Positions 26,054-35,144 of a DNA stretch of 64,000 bases are shown here, in pieces. Both the position numbers and the translations under genes were made by a program. The notes beneath the pieces were generated by a model that had not been told where the DNA came from, ran no database searches, and saw only the letters and a list, made by a program, of their open reading frames with translations. Each line of letters begins with the position of its first letter. Within the stretch, counting starts at the first letter, position 1. The stretch covers positions 1 through 64,000 of the forward strand of contig CAYORT010000009.1 in NCBI GenBank assembly GCA_964406465.1, given 5' to 3'. The DNA comes from JAHEZL01 sp964406465 (lineage in GTDB: Bacteria > Bacteroidota > Bacteroidia > Flavobacteriales_C > GCA-002722245).

Positions 26054-27190
26054 CTAAGACATTCTTCCTTTGTAGTCTGAGTAATCAAATTTTCTCACTA
26101 ATTTGAATTTACCATTCTTTTTAAGAATCCCTATTGACGGATGATTCACGCCATTAAACATGGTGGTTTTCACAAAGGTGTAGTGCATCATATCTTCAAA
26201 AATAAGGGTATCGCCCTTCTTTAAAGGTTTTTCAAATCCAAAGCCTTTAATGAAATCTCCAGACAGACATGTCGGTCCGCCAAAAGTATACACAAACTTA
26301 GGTTTCTTTGCTTGAGACTCACCTCTAACGGCTGGTTTATATGGCATTTCTAAACAGTCGGGCATATGGCAAGTGAAGGAAACGTTCATGATTACGGTTT
26401 TCTCTCCGTTGGCTTGCACCACATCTTCAACTCGCGAAAGTAAAAATCCGGTTTTCCACCCTATCGCCTCTCCTGGCTCCAGAAAAACCTCCACATTATA
26501 ATTCTTTTTGAAGTTTTTAATGAGCTCTATCAACAACTCTGTATCGTAATCATCTCTTGTGATATGATGCCCGCCACCAAAATTAACCCATTCTGCTTCA
26601 TGCAGTAAATGTCCGAACTTCTCTTCTACCGCCTCCATCACACGCTCTAAAGAATCAGAATTACTTTCGCAAAGTGCATGAAAGTGCAATCCGGTTATCC
26701 CTTTAGGTAAATGCTTTGGCATTTGTTCGGCGGTTATCCCTAGGCGAGACCCTAGCATACAAGGATTATAAATTGCTACGCCAACATCAGAATACTCAGG
26801 ATTGATACGCAATGCGCACTTAACCTTCTTTTTATTCTTCAAAATCTTTCCTTTTAGTCCTTCCCATTGAGAAATAGAATTAAAAGTTAGATGTGAATTG
26901 TATTTGATATAATCATTGATTTCATCTTCTTGATAGATCACAGCACAAGCATGGGAATCAACGCCCATTTCTTCGTAGCACAACTTGCTTTCGTACAATG
27001 AACTGGCAGTGCAACCAGCCAAATATTTCTTCATAATGGGAAAGGTGCTCCACATCGCAAACCCTTTCAAAGCACACAAAATCTTGGCACCGCTTGCATC
27101 TTGCACATACTTCATTTTCTCCATGTTTGAGATAAACTTTTGTTCATCTAAAACATAACAAGGATTGGGAATATTTTTATAATCGTTCAA
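26054..27190 (-). CDS. nspC: Carboxynorspermidine/carboxyspermidine decarboxylase
   Basis: The 378-residue PLP enzyme of the alanine racemase fold decarboxylates carboxyspermidine or carboxynorspermidine to the free polyamine. Markers are IPNPCYVLDEQKF, the PLP Lys in ILCALKGFAMWST, VNFGGGHHITRDDYD, and CHMPDCLEMPYKP with the active-site Cys near the C-terminal part. The start is TTG 27190, which lies inside a GTTCAATG repeat; an in-frame stop is two codons upstream and the next ATG would remove the conserved N-terminus. The neighbouring carboxynorspermidine synthase gene completes the pathway. Confidence 0.93.
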   Translation of the reverse strand: MNDYKNIPNPCYVLDEQKFISNMEKMKYVQDASGAKILCALKGFAMWSTFPIMKKYLAGCTASSLYESKLCYEEMGVDSHACAVIYQEDEINDYIKYNSHLTFNSISQWEGLKGKILKNKKKVKCALRINPEYSDVGVAIYNPCMLGSRLGITAEQMPKHLPKGITGLHFHALCESNSDSLERVMEAVEEKFGHLLHEAEWVNFGGGHHITRDDYDTELLIELIKNFKKNYNVEVFLEPGEAIGWKTGFLLSRVEDVVQANGEKTVIMNVSFTCHMPDCLEMPYKPAVRGESQAKKPKFVYTFGGPTCLSGDFIKGFGFEKPLKKGDTLIFEDMMHYTFVKTTMFNGVNHPSIGILKKNGKFKLVRKFDYSDYKGRMS

Positions 27191-27263
27191 TGTTCAATGT
27201 TTAATGTTCAAAGTTCCTCGCAAATATTCACCTAACATTGAACATTCAAGATTGAACATTGAA
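27185..27263. repeat. Inverted repeat of GTTCAATG-type elements
   Basis: About 30 bases from 27185 (GTTCAATGTTCAATGTTTAA...) are nearly the reverse complement of 27235-27263 (...AGATTGAACATTGAAC). The element fills the gap between the carboxynorspermidine synthase stop and the nspC start and supplies the nspC TTG codon. It is related to the tandem repeat at 12625-12652. Confidence 0.75.
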
Positions 27264-27273
27264 CGAATTTGTA

Positions 27274-28470
27274 CTATTTTCCGAATTCCAACGGCTGATT
27301 GATAGCCTCATGCCAAGGCAAACCGTATTCACCTAGAACTGCTAAGAATGGATCTGGATTGAATTCTTCTACGTTCCAAACTCCTGGCTTCATCCAAGTA
27401 CCGTTGGCCATCAACAATGCACCAATCATAGCAGGAACCCCAGTAGTATAAGCTACTCCTTGTCCTTGAACATCGTTGTATGCATCTTGATGTTTACAGT
27501 TATTCCAGATGAAATAAGTTACTTCTTTTCCATCTTTAACTCCACGAATTTGGCAACCAATAGATGTTTCGCCAGTGTAGTTTTCACCTAGTGAACCAGG
27601 TTCAGGCAACAAAGCTTTTAAGAATTCAATAGGAACGATATCGTGACCTTGGAACTTAATTGGTTTGATACCAGTAATTCCAATGTTTTGCATTACGCGT
27701 AAGTGGGTTAGGTATTCCTGACCAAAAGTCATCCAGAAACGAGCTCTTTTCAAAGTTGGGAAGTTTTTTACCAATGATTCTAACTCCTCATGGAAAAGAA
27801 GATAAGATTCTTTCGGACCAACACCTGGGTAGTTTACAGGTTGGTGTACAGATAATGGATCAGTTTCTTTCCACTCACCATTTTCCCAGTAACGTCCGCG
27901 CTGAGTAATCTCACGAATGTTAATTTCTGGGTTGAAGTTAGTAGCGAAAGCCTTACCATGGTCACCAGCGTTGCAATCGATAATATCTAAATAATGAATC
28001 TCATCAAAATAATGTTTAGCCGCATAAGCTGTAAAAACACCAGTAACACCTGGATCGAATCCACAACCCAACAAAGCCATGATACCAGCATCTTCAAAAC
28101 GCTTTTTGTAGGCCCATTGCCAGCTGTATTCAAATTTAGCTACATCTTTAGGCTCGTAGTTGGCTGTATCTAAATAGTGCGTTTTAGTTGCCAAACACGC
28201 ATCCATAATAGCTAAATCCTGATAAGGAAGAGCAATATTTAAGACGATATCTGGTGTATATTTTTGAATTAATTTGATTACGTTTTCTGCGTAATCTGCA
28301 TCTACTTGTTCGGTGATGATTCTATTTCCACCCACTTCAGCAGCAATTGCATCACATTTTGATTTCGTCCTGCTTGCAAGAACAATCTCAGTAAAAATAG
28401 GCAAACGAGCACATTTCTTGGTAACTACGTTACTCACTCCTCCTGCTCCGATAATTAATATTTTAGCCAT
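27274..28470 (-). CDS. Carboxynorspermidine synthase (saccharopine dehydrogenase family)
   Basis: The 398-residue protein has an N-terminal Rossmann motif (ILIIGAGGVSNVVTKKCA) and belongs to the saccharopine dehydrogenase family. With nspC next to it, the likely reaction is NADPH-dependent condensation of aspartate semialdehyde with putrescine or diaminopropane to carboxyspermidine or carboxynorspermidine. Typical segments are LDTANYEPKD, GCGFDPGVTGVFTAYA and DCNAGDHGKAFATNF. This alternative route replaces SpeD/SpeE in many Bacteroidota and gut bacteria. Confidence 0.9.
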   Translation of the reverse strand: MAKILIIGAGGVSNVVTKKCARLPIFTEIVLASRTKSKCDAIAAEVGGNRIITEQVDADYAENVIKLIQKYTPDIVLNIALPYQDLAIMDACLATKTHYLDTANYEPKDVAKFEYSWQWAYKKRFEDAGIMALLGCGFDPGVTGVFTAYAAKHYFDEIHYLDIIDCNAGDHGKAFATNFNPEINIREITQRGRYWENGEWKETDPLSVHQPVNYPGVGPKESYLLFHEELESLVKNFPTLKRARFWMTFGQEYLTHLRVMQNIGITGIKPIKFQGHDIVPIEFLKALLPEPGSLGENYTGETSIGCQIRGVKDGKEVTYFIWNNCKHQDAYNDVQGQGVAYTTGVPAMIGALLMANGTWMKPGVWNVEEFNPDPFLAVLGEYGLPWHEAINQPLEFGK

Positions 28471-28567
28471 TGTTTTAATTTTAGTGGCGCTAAAATATAA
28501 ATTAAAATCCCTTTAAAAAGTGTTGTTAAAAAATAAGTGAAAAACTTAACAAAATCATTACAAAAAG

Positions 28568-29158
28568 CTATGGTTCGCCACGTTCTAGTTTAAGCACAAT
28601 TTCCTCGATATCTCTATCTTCTGCATAAGGATTGTAATTCGACTTTAAAGTATGACCAAACAAAGTAGCCACTCCTTGCCACATTGTGGCAGAAAAAGAC
28701 CCCCTCATCTCATCTAGCAAAAGGTAAGGCGTACTTCCTGTTTCTCTGTCGATAAGCTTCAATAAGATTCTACCCTCCGAAACGGTTAATTCTTTAAGTG
28801 TGTCGCCGTACTGAGCAATTAACTCCTTCTCTATTTTACGCATGATTTTTCGTTTTTCATGCTCACTTTCCACCGTCGACAATTCGCCTTTATACTGCTC
28901 TAGCAATTCGGCAGCCGTAACGGCTAGAGGATAAACTTTTTTTACCTTTTTTTCTAAAGATTTGTAGCGCTTGGTATCTTGCTTTCGCATCAGCTTCTTT
29001 GTCTTTTTATTGACAACGATATCGATAGTTTTAAGCATGTAAACGGTGTCGTTACCAATCTTTACATATCTTCCAGGGGTTTGAGAATATGCTAAAATGG
29101 TGCTTAAAAAGCACAAACAGAACATAATAATTTTAGCAAGTTGAGACATCTTACTCAT
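28568..29158 (-). CDS. DUF4294 family exported protein
   Basis: I place the start at ATG 29158, which overlaps the accC stop (ATGAGTAA) and gives MSKMSQLAKIIMFCLCFLSTILAYSQ, a signal peptide; ATG 29149 is also possible. The 196-residue product fits DUF4294 of Bacteroidota: KRYKSLEKKVKKVYPLAVTAAELLEQY, a Lys/Glu-rich coiled part, and GRILLKLIDRETGSTPYLLLDEMRGSF. Function is unknown. The overlap suggests cotranslation with the carboxylase, probably by chance of layout. Confidence 0.8.
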   Translation of the reverse strand: MSKMSQLAKIIMFCLCFLSTILAYSQTPGRYVKIGNDTVYMLKTIDIVVNKKTKKLMRKQDTKRYKSLEKKVKKVYPLAVTAAELLEQYKGELSTVESEHEKRKIMRKIEKELIAQYGDTLKELTVSEGRILLKLIDRETGSTPYLLLDEMRGSFSATMWQGVATLFGHTLKSNYNPYAEDRDIEEIVLKLERGEP

Positions 29159-30641
29159 CTTTACGCTTAATCCACTCACTTTGGTATGAAGTAGAGGCAT
29201 ATTTTTTCACATCAACTCTTTTGCCACCGTAATACCAGTTGGCAAATTCTGCCACAATAGAATCAAATTTCTCTTCGTTCAAAGATTCTTTATTGAAATA
29301 ATCGGCAATAAATGAAGTACCATATTTTCCTGATACAAACGATTCGTGTTTAAGCACGAACAAGGCCAAAGGCAAAGTAGTTTTAACTCCCACAATTTTA
29401 TATTCACTAATGGCACCAATTATTTTTTCTATAGCCTCTGCTCTAGTTGGCGCATGAACAATAAGTTTGGCAATCATTGAGTCGTAATACACCGACACTT
29501 CTGCACCTTTTTCAAAACCATCATCCACTCGAATGCCGTGACCTTTCGGAGTTTCATAAAAACGCAAAACTCCGCTGTCTGGCGCAAAATCATACAACAC
29601 ATCCTCGGCATTTACGCGTACCTCAATGGCGTGACCATTAATTTTTAAGTCATCTTGCGCAAAACTTAATTTTTCCCCTTGAGCCACTTTAATCTGTTCC
29701 TTCACCAAATCTAATCCGGTGATCATCTCCGTTACAGGATGCTCCACCTGCAAGCGCGTGTTCATTTCTAGAAAATAAAAATTATTGTTGGCATCCAACA
29801 TAAACTCTACGGTGCCCGCTCCTAAATAATTGCAAGCCTTTGCTACATTTACCGCACTTTCACCCATCATTTTTCTCAATTCGGCAGAAAGTATGGCAGA
29901 CGGAGCCTCCTCCACCACCTTTTGATGTCGGCGTTGAATAGAACAATCGCGTTCAAAAAGATATACAGTATTGCCGAAAGAATCGGCCAACAGCTGAATT
30001 TCAATATGTTTTGGATTCTGTAAATATTTCTCAACGAACACGGCCCCATTGCCAAAAGAAGCTTGAGCCTCGCCTGTTGCCCTCTCAAACGCACTTTGCA
30101 ATTCATCATCGTTGTGTACCACACGCATTCCTTTACCTCCACCTCCTGCCGATGCTTTAAGTAAAACAGGATACCCAATACTTTTAGCTAGGTCGAGCAC
30201 TTCTAAATGGTTTTGCAGTGCACCATCTGAACCTGGAACTACGGGTACATTAAACTTTTTTACTGCAGCTTTTGCCGATAACTTATCTCCCATCACTTTC
30301 ATGGAATAAGATGATGGTCCGATAAGAATTATCCCTTCCTTTTCAAGCAGCTCAGCAAATTCAGCGTTTTCAGATAAGAACCCATAACCAGGATGAACAG
30401 CATCAACACTGTGCTTTTTACAAGCAGCAACAATTTTAGTCATGTCTAAATAAGATTCTCTCGACGCCTTACCTCCAATACTCACTGCAATATCCGCAGC
30501 CCTAACAAAAGGCATATTTTTATCAACATCAGAATATACCGCAACCGTTTTTATTCCCATCTCTCTTGCCGAACGTATCACTCGCAATGCAATCTCTCCG
30601 CGGTTTGCAATTAATATAGTTTTAATTTGTTTCTTGCTCAT
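29151..30641 (-). CDS. accC: Biotin carboxylase subunit (acetyl-CoA or related acyl-CoA/pyruvate carboxylase)
   Basis: The 496-residue ATP-grasp enzyme carboxylates biotin on a carrier protein. It has the N-terminal ILIANRGEIALRVIRSAREMG, the Gly-rich ATP loop KASAGGGGKGMRVV, KYLQNPKHIEIQLLAD, RDCSIQRRHQKVVEEAPS and EMNTRLQVEHPVTEMITGLDL. It lacks a C-terminal biotinyl domain. No biotin carrier or carboxyltransferase gene is adjacent, so the acyl substrate cannot be settled. The extra 45 or so residues over E. coli AccC are at the C-terminus and are usual for Bacteroidota. Confidence 0.88.
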   Translation of the reverse strand: MSKKQIKTILIANRGEIALRVIRSAREMGIKTVAVYSDVDKNMPFVRAADIAVSIGGKASRESYLDMTKIVAACKKHSVDAVHPGYGFLSENAEFAELLEKEGIILIGPSSYSMKVMGDKLSAKAAVKKFNVPVVPGSDGALQNHLEVLDLAKSIGYPVLLKASAGGGGKGMRVVHNDDELQSAFERATGEAQASFGNGAVFVEKYLQNPKHIEIQLLADSFGNTVYLFERDCSIQRRHQKVVEEAPSAILSAELRKMMGESAVNVAKACNYLGAGTVEFMLDANNNFYFLEMNTRLQVEHPVTEMITGLDLVKEQIKVAQGEKLSFAQDDLKINGHAIEVRVNAEDVLYDFAPDSGVLRFYETPKGHGIRVDDGFEKGAEVSVYYDSMIAKLIVHAPTRAEAIEKIIGAISEYKIVGVKTTLPLALFVLKHESFVSGKYGTSFIADYFNKESLNEEKFDSIVAEFANWYYGGKRVDVKKYASTSYQSEWIKRKDE

Positions 30642-30746
30642 GCAATATCTTTTTTAACAATACGGGTTCAATTTCGAACTTTTTTTTCTCTTTAGCAGTA
30701 TGTAAGACTAAATTAATGTAAGTTAGCGTAAGGATTACAAAAGTCG

Positions 30747-31172
30747 ATGTTACATAATTCAACCGATACTAAAGACCTTTTATGGCTTATAATACTTACA
30801 TGTATTATGTCGGCTGCATACCTTGTCCTTACCACCATCAGTTTTAAAGTTTACAAAAGAGTTAAGAGACATTTCGCCATTCAGTATTCTTTGGCCAAGC
30901 CGCATCAGCGAGCAGATATTGAAAAAGAAAGTAAGATTATTGAAACGGGCTTTAAAACACGCTTATATCTTCAATTGATATTGGGATTATTCTTACACGT
31001 TAATATCTTTTTTATTTTAGGCTTGATTTACGAATTCTTTGAATGGTGGTACTTGTATGTCATTGGAGCCATCTTTTTAATTAGTACATTTTTCACCTAC
31101 AGAGCATTTGTATACATAGACAAGAGAAAAGCAAGAAAATCAGAAGAAGAACTTATCCAACCGATAGAATGA
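30747..31172 (+). CDS. Predicted membrane protein upstream of HerA-like ATPase
   Basis: The 141-residue product has three hydrophobic segments (about 11-33, 76-96 and 100-121) and charged ends, with a basic and acidic C-terminal tail. It is not recognised. Its stop overlaps the start of the HerA-like ATPase gene by four bases (ATGA), which suggests coupled expression and perhaps a membrane-attached complex. That link is inference. Confidence 0.6.
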   Translation: MLHNSTDTKDLLWLIILTCIMSAAYLVLTTISFKVYKRVKRHFAIQYSLAKPHQRADIEKESKIIETGFKTRLYLQLILGLFLHVNIFFILGLIYEFFEWWYLYVIGAIFLISTFFTYRAFVYIDKRKARKSEEELIQPIE

Positions 31173-32728
31173 GCATCGACAAATTTACTCAGGAGTTTAC
31201 CGAATCCTTTAATTTTTCGGGTAAAACAATTGTAATAGGCGGACCAGTACTCGACAAGAAAAACATTAAAAATTTAGCAGTTGAACTTCCTTTGGCGACC
31301 ATAAATCGTCATGGATTAATTGCAGGAGCCACTGGAACCGGAAAAACGAAATCTATTCAACGATTAGCAGAAGCACTATCAGAGCAAGGAGTAAATGTTT
31401 TGCTCATGGATATCAAGGGCGATATCAGCGGTATTTCTAAACCTGGAGAAGATAATCCGAAGATTAAAGAAAGAATGGAATCCATTGGTGCGCCATGGAC
31501 TCCGCAGCAATACCCTACTGAATTGATGACCATCTCGAATGAAAAGGGGGTTAGGTTAAGAGCAACAGTATCTGAATTCGGACCAGTGCTTTTTTCAAAA
31601 GTTTTGGAGCTCAATGAAAATCAAGAAGGTGCCGTAGCGATTGTATTTAAATATTGTGATGATAAGAGACTTCCGCTCTTAGACATCAAAGATTTTCGCG
31701 CTGCTATTCAACATTTGGCAGAGGGAGAAGGCAAGAAAGAAATAGCCCAAAACTATGGAGCCATTTCGCCAGCTACTTCGGGTGTAATCATGCGAAAGTT
31801 GCTGGAACTGGAAATGCAAGGAGGTGATAAGTTTTTTGGTGAAAAATCTTTTGAAGTGGAAGACCTCTTGCAAAAAGGAAAAGATGGAAAAGCCTACATC
31901 AACATTCTTAGATTAACCGATATTCAAGACCGTCCGAAATTATTCTCTACCTTCATGCTTTGCTTGTTGGCAGAGATTTACAATAAGTTTCCAGAGCAGG
32001 GCGACAAAGGAGAACCTAAGTTGGTAATCTTCATCGACGAAGCCCATCTAATTTTCAAAGAAGCATCAAAAGCCCTGATGCAACAGTTGGAAACCATCAT
32101 TAAATTAATAAGAAGTAAAGGCGTTGGTATTTTCTTTTGCACGCAATCTCCTGCCGATATACCCGATGTGATATTGAGTCAGCTTGGAGCAAAAATACAA
32201 CATGCTTTGCGGGCCTTCACGGCAAAGGACAGAAAAGACATTAAGTTGGTAGCCGAAAATTTCCCTTCATCAGATTACTACAAAACAGATCAATTGATCA
32301 CCGAATTGGGTATTGGAGAGGCATTGGTGACAGTGCTAAGCGAAAAGGGTACTCCTACTCCACTTATTCACACAATTATGTGCGCACCCCAATCAAGAAT
32401 GAACGTGCTCACTCCTGCTGAACAAGATGAAATAGTATCTAATTCAGAAATAGCGAAAGAATACAACGAAGTTATCGACCGAGAAAGCGCTTACGAAATA
32501 TTGAAAGGTAAGCTTGAACCCGCTCAAGAAGAAATGCCTGAGGAAAAAGTAAAAAACGAAGAAGAGAAAGAAGAAAAATCTTCATCAATAGGTGACACCA
32601 TCAAAGCTGTCGCAGGAAGCAGCGTTACCAAAACTATAGTGCGAGAATTAACGAGAGGCTTGTTTGGGGTATTGTTTGGAAGTCCGAAAAGAAGTGCAAG
32701 AAGAAAGAAAAGTAGCGGATTTTTTTGA
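31169..32728 (+). CDS. HerA-like ATPase (DUF853 family)
   Basis: The 519-residue protein is a FtsK/HerA-superfamily ATPase: Walker A GATGTGKTKS (about 53-62), DIKGDISGISKPGE, Walker B LVIFIDEAHLIF (about 287-298) and sensor region FCTQSPADIPDVILSQLGAKIQHALRAFTAKD. These match the DUF853 group annotated as a DNA helicase-like protein. The C-terminal 80 residues are a low-complexity Glu/Lys linker and a basic end (SARRKKSSGFF). The true substrate of this group is not known. The stop is TGA. Confidence 0.85.
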   Translation: MSIDKFTQEFTESFNFSGKTIVIGGPVLDKKNIKNLAVELPLATINRHGLIAGATGTGKTKSIQRLAEALSEQGVNVLLMDIKGDISGISKPGEDNPKIKERMESIGAPWTPQQYPTELMTISNEKGVRLRATVSEFGPVLFSKVLELNENQEGAVAIVFKYCDDKRLPLLDIKDFRAAIQHLAEGEGKKEIAQNYGAISPATSGVIMRKLLELEMQGGDKFFGEKSFEVEDLLQKGKDGKAYINILRLTDIQDRPKLFSTFMLCLLAEIYNKFPEQGDKGEPKLVIFIDEAHLIFKEASKALMQQLETIIKLIRSKGVGIFFCTQSPADIPDVILSQLGAKIQHALRAFTAKDRKDIKLVAENFPSSDYYKTDQLITELGIGEALVTVLSEKGTPTPLIHTIMCAPQSRMNVLTPAEQDEIVSNSEIAKEYNEVIDRESAYEILKGKLEPAQEEMPEEKVKNEEEKEEKSSSIGDTIKAVAGSSVTKTIVRELTRGLFGVLFGSPKRSARRKKSSGFF

Positions 32729-32764
32729 AAATAATATTCACGAAAAACATTTTACACCCAGCAC

Positions 32765-32806
32765 GTCATTGCGAAAATCCGTCAGCTGACGGATTTTCGC
32801 AATGAC
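32765..32806. repeat. Perfect 42-bp palindrome (REP-like)
   Basis: Two 21-base arms without a loop, GTCATTGCGAAAATCC... meeting at CAG|CTG, lie between convergent genes. The outer GTCATTGCGA is typical of repetitive extragenic palindromes in many bacteria. There is no T-tract, but it could still help to stop or protect transcripts from either side. Confidence 0.85.
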
Positions 32807-32826
32807 CCACTAAAACTGACTAACAA

Positions 32827-34020
32827 CTACCTCGCATAATCCCCCAAATATCCATACTTCTCCGTCAACTCCCCTCCCCTACAAATCGTTGCTCTTTCAA
32901 TAATTCTATCTTCATTTTTCCCTGTTAAAAAAGGAAGAACTTTATCAATCAAGGCTCTACCAAAATCATTAGATGCATCTCGAGGTAATTCACAGGGAAG
33001 ATTATCTACAGCCATTACTGTTACAGCAGATTCATCAAAGGCGTCTACTTCTTTTCCTGAAATGGGATTGAAACCATACAGTGGAGACGAAATGGTTGAC
33101 GATCTAATCGTAGATGGCACAGAACCATTGATATCACAAGTAACATCGGCAATCACTTTCATTTTAAAATCTTTGGCTACCATGTCTTCACGGGTGAAGA
33201 AAACATCTCCTTTTGGATCCCAATAATGGCAAGAAATATAAATATCGGCTACCTTGGTATATGGTGCAAAAACAGAAAAATATCTTTCGGGATGCTGAAC
33301 CATTTCTGTCATATCGAATCGTCCGTTATCTTTACGGTGATAGTAATGGTCGCCATGCAGCTGAGCATAGACAGGCTCGTTGAAGGTTGTGGCTAAAACT
33401 TCTTCCGGACTCACACTCCTAATACCCATTGTGTTCAGTATCTCTAAGGTACCATTGGCCACTCTACCGCCACCGGTTAAAACAATTTTGATGTTTGGTA
33501 ATTTCACTTTCTTTAATTCTCTCTCCAGTTCTGCTCTGTCAACACACTGATTGGCTGGTTTCAAATCGTACAGTTTATATCTTAAACCGTAAGCAAGTAA
33601 AGCATTATAGGTGCCCACCACTCCGGCATATCTTCCAAAACCAATAATTCTATCGCCAGTTTTATAAGTAAGGCATTCGTAATCGACCATAGAAATATTC
33701 TTTTCTAACAAAGCCTTCATCAACTTTTTGTTGTGAGCCTGTTTCTTTATGGTATGCGAAAAGAAGAAATAAGTTTTATTTGGAATGAGCTGCTCAACAG
33801 GCACTTCTTTTACTCCAAACAACACATCACAATCATCGATATTAGCTACCACTTCAACGCCTTCGGCCTTGTACAACTCATCGGGAAAACTTCGCACCTC
33901 GCTGCTTTGCACCACTACCTCAAAACCGAATTTTTCTTTAATTTCGCGACATTGCTGCGGAGTAAATGGCACCCTTTTATCGGCTGGCACTTTACCTTCT
34001 CTTATAATTCCAATCTTCAT
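32827..34020 (-). CDS. NAD-dependent dehydrogenase, alanine dehydrogenase/LYS1-type
   Basis: The 397-residue enzyme starts MKIGIIREGKVPADKRVPFTP, the N-terminal half of the AlaDH/transhydrogenase/saccharopine dehydrogenase fold, and has a Rossmann loop IVLTGGGRVANGTLEIL. FSHTIKKQAHN, GFGRYAGVVGTYNAL and VIADVTCDINGSVPST resemble lysine-forming saccharopine dehydrogenase (LYS1) more than alanine dehydrogenase. The reaction is probably an amino-acid oxidoreduction with NAD. The exact substrate cannot be settled here. Confidence 0.75.
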   Translation of the reverse strand: MKIGIIREGKVPADKRVPFTPQQCREIKEKFGFEVVVQSSEVRSFPDELYKAEGVEVVANIDDCDVLFGVKEVPVEQLIPNKTYFFFSHTIKKQAHNKKLMKALLEKNISMVDYECLTYKTGDRIIGFGRYAGVVGTYNALLAYGLRYKLYDLKPANQCVDRAELERELKKVKLPNIKIVLTGGGRVANGTLEILNTMGIRSVSPEEVLATTFNEPVYAQLHGDHYYHRKDNGRFDMTEMVQHPERYFSVFAPYTKVADIYISCHYWDPKGDVFFTREDMVAKDFKMKVIADVTCDINGSVPSTIRSSTISSPLYGFNPISGKEVDAFDESAVTVMAVDNLPCELPRDASNDFGRALIDKVLPFLTGKNEDRIIERATICRGGELTEKYGYLGDYAR

Positions 34021-34022
34021 AA

Positions 34023-34565
34023 TTACTTCATCATTTCGTTAAATTTAGTCCAATCGAAATTCCAAGGGTCGGTTTTTCTACCTGGTGCAATTTGATGGTG
34101 ACCTTGAATATACTTTATTTGATAACGAGATTTGATATCCTTCACCAATTCAACCACCGCTTTGTATTGTGCTTCGGTAGGAGAAGATACTTTGGTGGTA
34201 ATAATTTCAATACCGATGGAAGTGCTATTTACATTTGTTCTGCCGTCGGGCAGCGAACTTTTACCCGCATGATAAGAAATATTGGCTTCGTCTACCAAAC
34301 GATAGATCTTACCGTCTCTGCCAATGATATAGTGCGCGCTAACACCATAATCTTTAAACTGTTTAATACATCCTTCTAAGCTAAAACTATCTTTTCCGGC
34401 TGCATTGTATGTGGAGTGAATAATAACAGCATCTATTGTCCTAGCAGAATCGGGTACTTTATAGCCAAAAGATACCTTTTTATCAACAACAGCAGGACTT
34501 GCAACGAATACAAACGAAGACAAGGCTATCATAAAAACCCCTAAAATCAAGATATTTAACCTCAT
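34023..34565 (-). CDS. N-acetylmuramoyl-L-alanine amidase (amidase_2 family)
   Basis: The 180-residue exported protein has an N-terminal signal or anchor (about 4-24) and an amidase_2/PGRP domain. Zinc ligands can be placed as His in VIIHSTYN and His in YIQGHHQIAPGRKTDPW, with further markers SAHYIIGRDGKIYRLV and TSIGIEII. It should cleave the amide bond between MurNAc and L-Ala of peptidoglycan. It ends two bases before the dehydrogenase start. Confidence 0.92.
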   Translation of the reverse strand: MRLNILILGVFMIALSSFVFVASPAVVDKKVSFGYKVPDSARTIDAVIIHSTYNAAGKDSFSLEGCIKQFKDYGVSAHYIIGRDGKIYRLVDEANISYHAGKSSLPDGRTNVNSTSIGIEIITTKVSSPTEAQYKAVVELVKDIKSRYQIKYIQGHHQIAPGRKTDPWNFDWTKFNEMMK

Positions 34566-34603
34566 AAGAATGAATTAATTAGCATTTTAAAACTGAAAAT
34601 CAA

Positions 34604-34630
34604 TTTGTTACAAAAATTATTTTATATTTG
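34604..34630 (+). promoter_or_regulatory. Promoter of the RRM protein gene
   Basis: TATATTTG at 34623-34630 is an exact -7 match. TTTG at 34604-34607 is only 15 bases upstream, shorter than usual, so the -33 part is uncertain. A leader of about 65 bases follows. Confidence 0.55.
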
Positions 34631-34698
34631 TCAAATATTGTGCTGTTTCAGTTTTGCAACACGACAATATAAAAGTAATTAATTTAAAAATCAGTACA

Positions 34699-35055
34699 AT
34701 GACAATTTACGTTGGAAATCTTAGCTACCAAGCAGGAGAACAAGAGTTAACACAACTTTTTTCAGAATTCGGAGAAGTTAAATCAGTGAAACTTATCTCA
34801 GATAAATTCACAGGAAGATCAAAAGGCTTTGCCTTTGTTGAAATGGCAGAAGAATCTGCAGCAAGCCAAGCAATTGAAGCTTTAGACAAAAAAGAATTTA
34901 TGACTAGAACACTTACTGTAAACGAGGCTAAGCCAAGAACAGAAGGTGACAGACCAGCTCGTAGCGGTGGCTTCAACAGAGGCGGCGGTGGCGACAGAAG
35001 AGGTGGTGGTAACAGAGACCGTGGTGATAGAGGTGGATACGGTGGTGGATACTAA
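34699..35055 (+). CDS. RRM-domain RNA-binding protein with Gly/Arg-rich tail
   Basis: I choose ATG 34699, since the domain starts there (MTIYVGNLSYQ). The 118-residue protein has one RNA recognition motif (about 1-80): RNP2 IYVGNL and RNP1 KGFAFVEM. A flexible RGG-like tail follows (about 85-118). This is the small glycine-rich RRM type common in Bacteroidota and cyanobacteria, linked elsewhere to cold or general RNA handling. It is monocistronic, with its own promoter and terminator. Confidence 0.93.
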   Translation: MTIYVGNLSYQAGEQELTQLFSEFGEVKSVKLISDKFTGRSKGFAFVEMAEESAASQAIEALDKKEFMTRTLTVNEAKPRTEGDRPARSGGFNRGGGGDRRGGGNRDRGDRGGYGGGY

Positions 35056-35080
35056 GAACTGGTCAAACCAAATATAAAAA

Positions 35081-35112
35081 AACCTTCCGTCGACCGACGG
35101 AAGGTTTTTTTG
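35081..35112. terminator. Bidirectional intrinsic terminator
   Basis: AACCTTCCGTCG pairs with CGACGGAAGGTT, flanked by A and T tracts, between the RRM gene and the convergent surface-protein gene. Confidence 0.9.
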
Positions 35113-35144
35113 TGCCCTAATTTATTTTTTGAATGATTCTCTCT

